A stretch of 34,842 nucleotides of DNA from Gammaproteobacteria bacterium UBA3498 (GTDB taxonomy: Bacteria; Pseudomonadota; Gammaproteobacteria; Pseudomonadales; Pseudohongiellaceae), in contig DFQD01000214.1 of assembly GCA_002377605.1 (NCBI GenBank), positions 1 through 34,842 of the forward strand. The letters run 5' to 3'. Position 1 is the stretch's first letter, and each line of letters starts with the position of its first letter. Under the pieces are notes generated by a model, which was given only the letters and a program-made list of their open reading frames with translations, was not told where the DNA came from and made no database searches. Below are positions 33,854 through 34,842 of this stretch, in pieces. The position numbers and the translations under genes were made by a program.

Positions 33854-34842
33854 ATGACAAGAATTCCAGCTGATTTTGCTAAGAGCCTTATAAGTAGTGC
33901 GATTGCAGCAGTCTGTGCATTGGGATTGATTTCTAGTGCAATCGCTCAGGATTGGCAGCCTGAAATCCTTTCCGACGGCCAGCCAAATATCACCGGTATG
34001 TGGAACAACGTTGGTGCCACGGCAACCCCTGTAGAGATGCCGGATGAGTTCGAAGGCAGAGTTCCCACCGCCGAAGAACTTGCCGAGTTTATTGCCCGCC
34101 GAGATGAAGCAAGAAAAGGCAATGTTTGGCGAGGTTTTGAAAATAGTAATGGTGTTGGCGCTTATGAGAATTACTGGTTCGACTGGTACTGGTCCGATGC
34201 AGTTGCTGATGCACCAGCCTTGGTAGTAGACCCACCCAATGGTCGTATTCCCGCCTACACAGCAGCAGCGCAAGAAGCGATTCGATTGAATGTTGTGGAG
34301 GAACACAATTCTGCGGCGACAGTAGAATCAGGTGACCGCTGTTTGTCCCGCGGTGTATTTGGCATGATGATGCCCACTGCTTACAACAACGGTAAGTTAA
34401 TTTTGCAATCTCCCGGTTACGTAATGATTCATAGTGAAATGATTCATAACGCCCGAATTATTCCGATCGATGCAGGGGATCACATAGATGAGAGAATAAA
34501 GCTTTGGGAGGGAGATTCCCGCGGGCGTTGGGAGGGCAATACTCTCATCATCGAATCTACTAACTTTAAGTACGTAAGAAACATGCGAGCGCCGGGCCGA
34601 GGTAATCCACCTCAGAACGAAGGCCGCAAGATGATAGAGACTTTTACCTTCGAAGATGAGAACACCCTACGCTATACATTAACAGTCGATGATCCAGTAA
34701 CTTACGAAGCACCTTGGACAGTTGCTTTTCCTTATCTCAAAGATGTTGACTACAAACAATATGAGTACGCTTGTCATGAAGGAAACTATGCAATGGAAAC
34801 CCGCTTAAGCGGTGCTCGCGTAGAAGAAAGGGGAATAGCTGA
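33854..34842 (+). CDS. exported protein of the same unnamed family as 26534-27550, 3'-truncated
   Basis: The frame is open from ATG 33854 to the window's last base (329 full codons plus two bases), so the gene continues outside or ends just beyond. The ATG has an excellent ribosome site (GGAGGTGA). Signal peptide about 1-31 ('ALGLISSAIAQ'). It shares the marker chain of the other family member: 'PNITGMWNN', 'GDRCLSRGVFGMMMP' (C163), 'LWEGDSRGRWEGNTLIIEST' (218-236), 'IETFTFEDENTLRYTLTVDD' and 'YACHEGNYAMETRLSGARVE' (C307-H308). The family is exported and has no function that I know. The gene has Trp-rich parts (about 91-113) missing in the paralogue. It diverges from the M1 peptidase gene. 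Confidence 0.8.
   Translation, partial: MTRIPADFAKSLISSAIAAVCALGLISSAIAQDWQPEILSDGQPNITGMWNNVGATATPVEMPDEFEGRVPTAEELAEFIARRDEARKGNVWRGFENSNGVGAYENYWFDWYWSDAVADAPALVVDPPNGRIPAYTAAAQEAIRLNVVEEHNSAATVESGDRCLSRGVFGMMMPTAYNNGKLILQSPGYVMIHSEMIHNARIIPIDAGDHIDERIKLWEGDSRGRWEGNTLIIESTNFKYVRNMRAPGRGNPPQNEGRKMIETFTFEDENTLRYTLTVDDPVTYEAPWTVAFPYLKDVDYKQYEYACHEGNYAMETRLSGARVEERGIA

Noticed and set aside
33812..34306. A 164-residue ORF on the minus strand
   Set aside because: It is antisense to the exported-family gene on the plus strand, which has a signal peptide, a strong ribosome site and a paralogue in the window. The antisense translation is Cys-rich and matches no family I know.

Overview
The window looks like chromosome from an aerobic, probably marine, gammaproteobacterium. 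The reasons are a RarA protein of gammaproteobacterial type, many exported oxidoreductases and peptidases, PQQ-dependent dehydrogenases with a c-type cytochrome, the DUF1552/Planctomycete-type cytochrome pair, a MaoC hydratase, a fatty acid desaturase, and moderately AT-leaning DNA. The lineage is inferred; there is no rRNA or tRNA to anchor it. I saw no insertion sequence, CRISPR array, phage gene or stable RNA, and no gene-free stretch reaches 300 bases.

Layout. 1-885: end of a gluconolactonase-like beta-propeller gene. 981-2134 (-): a VOC protein and an exported HpcH/HpaI aldolase-like protein. 2204-7650 (-): a tight three-gene operon of a multi-domain cytochrome (PSCyt/PSD domains), a Tat-exported DUF1552 protein and an exported ankyrin protein. 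7837-8358 (+): a small membrane-anchored protein with a terminator. 8433-10808 (-): DUF1330 protein, N-acyl-D-amino-acid deacylase and a small PUA-like protein. 10793-11071 (-): the decayed tail of an amidohydrolase gene. 11186-14278 (-): an AhpD-like protein followed by an exported PQQ dehydrogenase. 14449-16831 (+): nitronate monooxygenase-like, metallo-beta-lactamase-fold and NTF2-like genes. 16857-21830 (+): Gfo/Idh/MocA oxidoreductase, diheme cytochrome c, PQQ alcohol dehydrogenase and a PIG-L lipoprotein. 21949-24205 (+): MFS symporter overlapping a desaturase. 24227-34842: M24 peptidase, F420-reductase-like protein, two members of an unnamed exported family, RarA, MaoC hydratase, APC permease, UlaG-like MBL protein and an M1 peptidase lipoprotein.

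The main discovery is at 13160-14278. What looks like two adjacent genes is best read as one gene with an in-frame UGA decoded as selenocysteine. The UGA sits exactly where AhpD-family proteins carry the second cysteine of their CxxC redox motif. All other AhpD active-site residues keep their spacing (E233, C245, U248, H252), and the coding region resumes in the same frame. Just after the UGA is a hairpin with a bulged U and a GU-containing apical loop, like the bacterial SECIS of E. coli fdhF. The window itself holds no Sec machinery (selA, selB, selC, selD).

Functionally the region reads as a set of periplasmic catabolic and redox modules (PQQ dehydrogenases plus cytochrome, exported hydrolases and peptidases) mixed with transporters and one peroxide-reducing selenoprotein candidate. 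No single pathway explains the whole window.
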